Shown: in pieces, positions 6,091 to 6,435 of the stretch
How the letters are laid out: the number at the start of each line of letters is the position of its first letter
Numbering within the stretch: the first letter of the stretch is position 1
Assembly (NCBI GenBank): GCA_025996865.1
Contig: BNTV01000185.1
Span: 1 to 6,435 of the forward strand
Length of the DNA stretch: 6,435 bases
Reading direction: 5' to 3'
Origin: Bacteroidia bacterium
GTDB taxonomy: Bacteria > Bacteroidota > Bacteroidia > Bacteroidales > Azobacteroidaceae
The notes under the pieces: model-generated
Databases searched by the model: none
Told to the model about the DNA's origin: nothing
Seen by the model: the letters and a program-made list of their open reading frames with translations, nothing else
Translations under genes and position numbers: made by a program

Positions 6091-6324
6091 ATGTTGCTAA
6101 ATCGAAAAGAACAGGATGCGACAAATATTTGTGTTTCAGGAATCTTTGTAATACGGATGTTGTTTTTTGCTTGCCGTTTGAACAAAACAATGGCGGAGTT
6201 TTGCGCTGTTCCCGTAAATTCTGCTAATATGCACACAGCACACAGCACACAGCACACAGCACACAGCACACAGCACACAGCACACAGCACACAGCACACC
6301 TCACCCCTCATGAGAAAAAGGTAA
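6091..6324 (+). CDS. Doubtful small reading frame running into the heptanucleotide repeat
   Basis: A 77-codon frame starts 17 bases after the strong promoter match. Its first ~48 residues (including VFVIRM-like hydrophobic stretch SGIFVIRMLFFAC) match nothing I recognise. The rest is the translated repeat, a 7-residue HTAHSTQ unit three times, produced by 21 bases of a 7-bp repeat. No ribosome binding site is apparent. Probably not a gene, listed because it is the only frame the promoter could serve here. Confidence 0.15.
   Translation: MLLNRKEQDATNICVSGIFVIRMLFFACRLNKTMAEFCAVPVNSANMHTAHSTQHTAHSTQHTAHSTQHTSPLMRKR
6231..6299 (+). repeat. Heptanucleotide tandem repeat (GCACACA)n, ~9.9 copies
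   Basis: 69 bases of perfect 7-bp repeat with unit GCACACA: G at 6231, 6238, 6245 and so on to 6294. It ends with an A-to-C change at 6300. Such a tract is expected to change copy number by slippage. Confidence 0.95.
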
Positions 6325-6435
6325 AAGTTAAAGAAAAAACAGTTATCAATTACCAATAAGCGGTAAACAATAACGAATCATTAATTATTTGTCACCTTTC
6401 ATCTTTCATCTTTCATATTTTATTACAAATTATAA
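6233..6435 (+). repeat. Heptad-phased tract extending the tandem repeat to the window end
   Basis: Cut into 7-mers from 6233, all 29 heptads to the window end start with A, although only the first nine are the perfect repeat unit. The remaining 20 (6296-6435) have changing sequence, for example ACACCTC, ACCCCTC, AAAGGTA, ATCAATT, AACAATA, ACCTTTC. A second local tandem, CTTTCAT three times at 6396-6416, keeps the same 7-bp register. In most heptads from 6338 to 6421 the sixth base is T. This suggests an array of diverged heptamers rather than ordinary spacer. No gene is seen here. Confidence 0.65.

Noticed and set aside
6231..6435. Possible CRISPR array
   Set aside because: Units are 7 bp, perfect and contiguous, with no spacers between them and no cas genes in the window.

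Overview
The window looks like a piece of a Bacteroidota (probably Bacteroidales) genome. Three minus-strand gene remnants (a DUF4099/DUF3945-type protein, topoisomerase III and a large N6-methylase/SNF2-helicase protein) lie in the order and tight spacing of the accessory operon of Bacteroides-type conjugative transposons (ICEs). Several promoter candidates match the Bacteroides form (TTTG, about 20 bases, TAnnTTTG). All three backbone genes are broken, so this is best read as a decayed ICE segment that has collected cargo.

Layout. 1-138 (minus): an internal helicase-side fragment of the N6-methylase/helicase gene. About 139-2676 (plus, AT-rich): a restriction-modification (RM) module made of a DpnM-like (probably GATC) adenine methyltransferase, an overlapping PD-(D/E)XK endonuclease with a C-terminal winged-helix-like region, and a small cysteine-rich protein. 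2648-2944 (minus): the N-terminal part of the same N6-methylase/helicase gene. The module therefore replaces the middle of that gene. 2931-4207 (minus): the C-terminal ~425 codons of topB. 4208-4732: a ~525-bp cassette carrying a complete GxxExxY-family PD-(D/E)XK-like gene, bounded by 41-43-bp imperfect inverted repeats. 4733-4745: the first codons (MKII) of topB, stranded on the far side of the cassette. 4752-5883 (minus): the DUF4099/DUF3945 gene with one frameshift. 5884-6435: a gene-poor region with divergent promoter candidates, a 9-bp direct repeat, a heptanucleotide tandem array and a longer heptad-phased tract reaching the window end.

How it fits together. The native operon ran right to left: DUF4099/DUF3945, then topB (6 bases later), then the N6-methylase/helicase (overlapping topB by 14 bases). 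Two unrelated cargo units now occupy two neighbouring genes of it. Each replaced an internal stretch and left both gene ends in order and orientation. The RM module probably works as a self-contained plus-strand operon. GATC, the predicted target of the methyltransferase, occurs ten times inside the module and not once in the remaining ~3.9 kb.

Strongest leads: the inverted-repeat-bounded GxxExxY cassette, the GATC distribution, and the 7-bp phasing that continues outside the perfect repeat at the right end. Family assignments come from recognising motifs by eye; no database search was possible.
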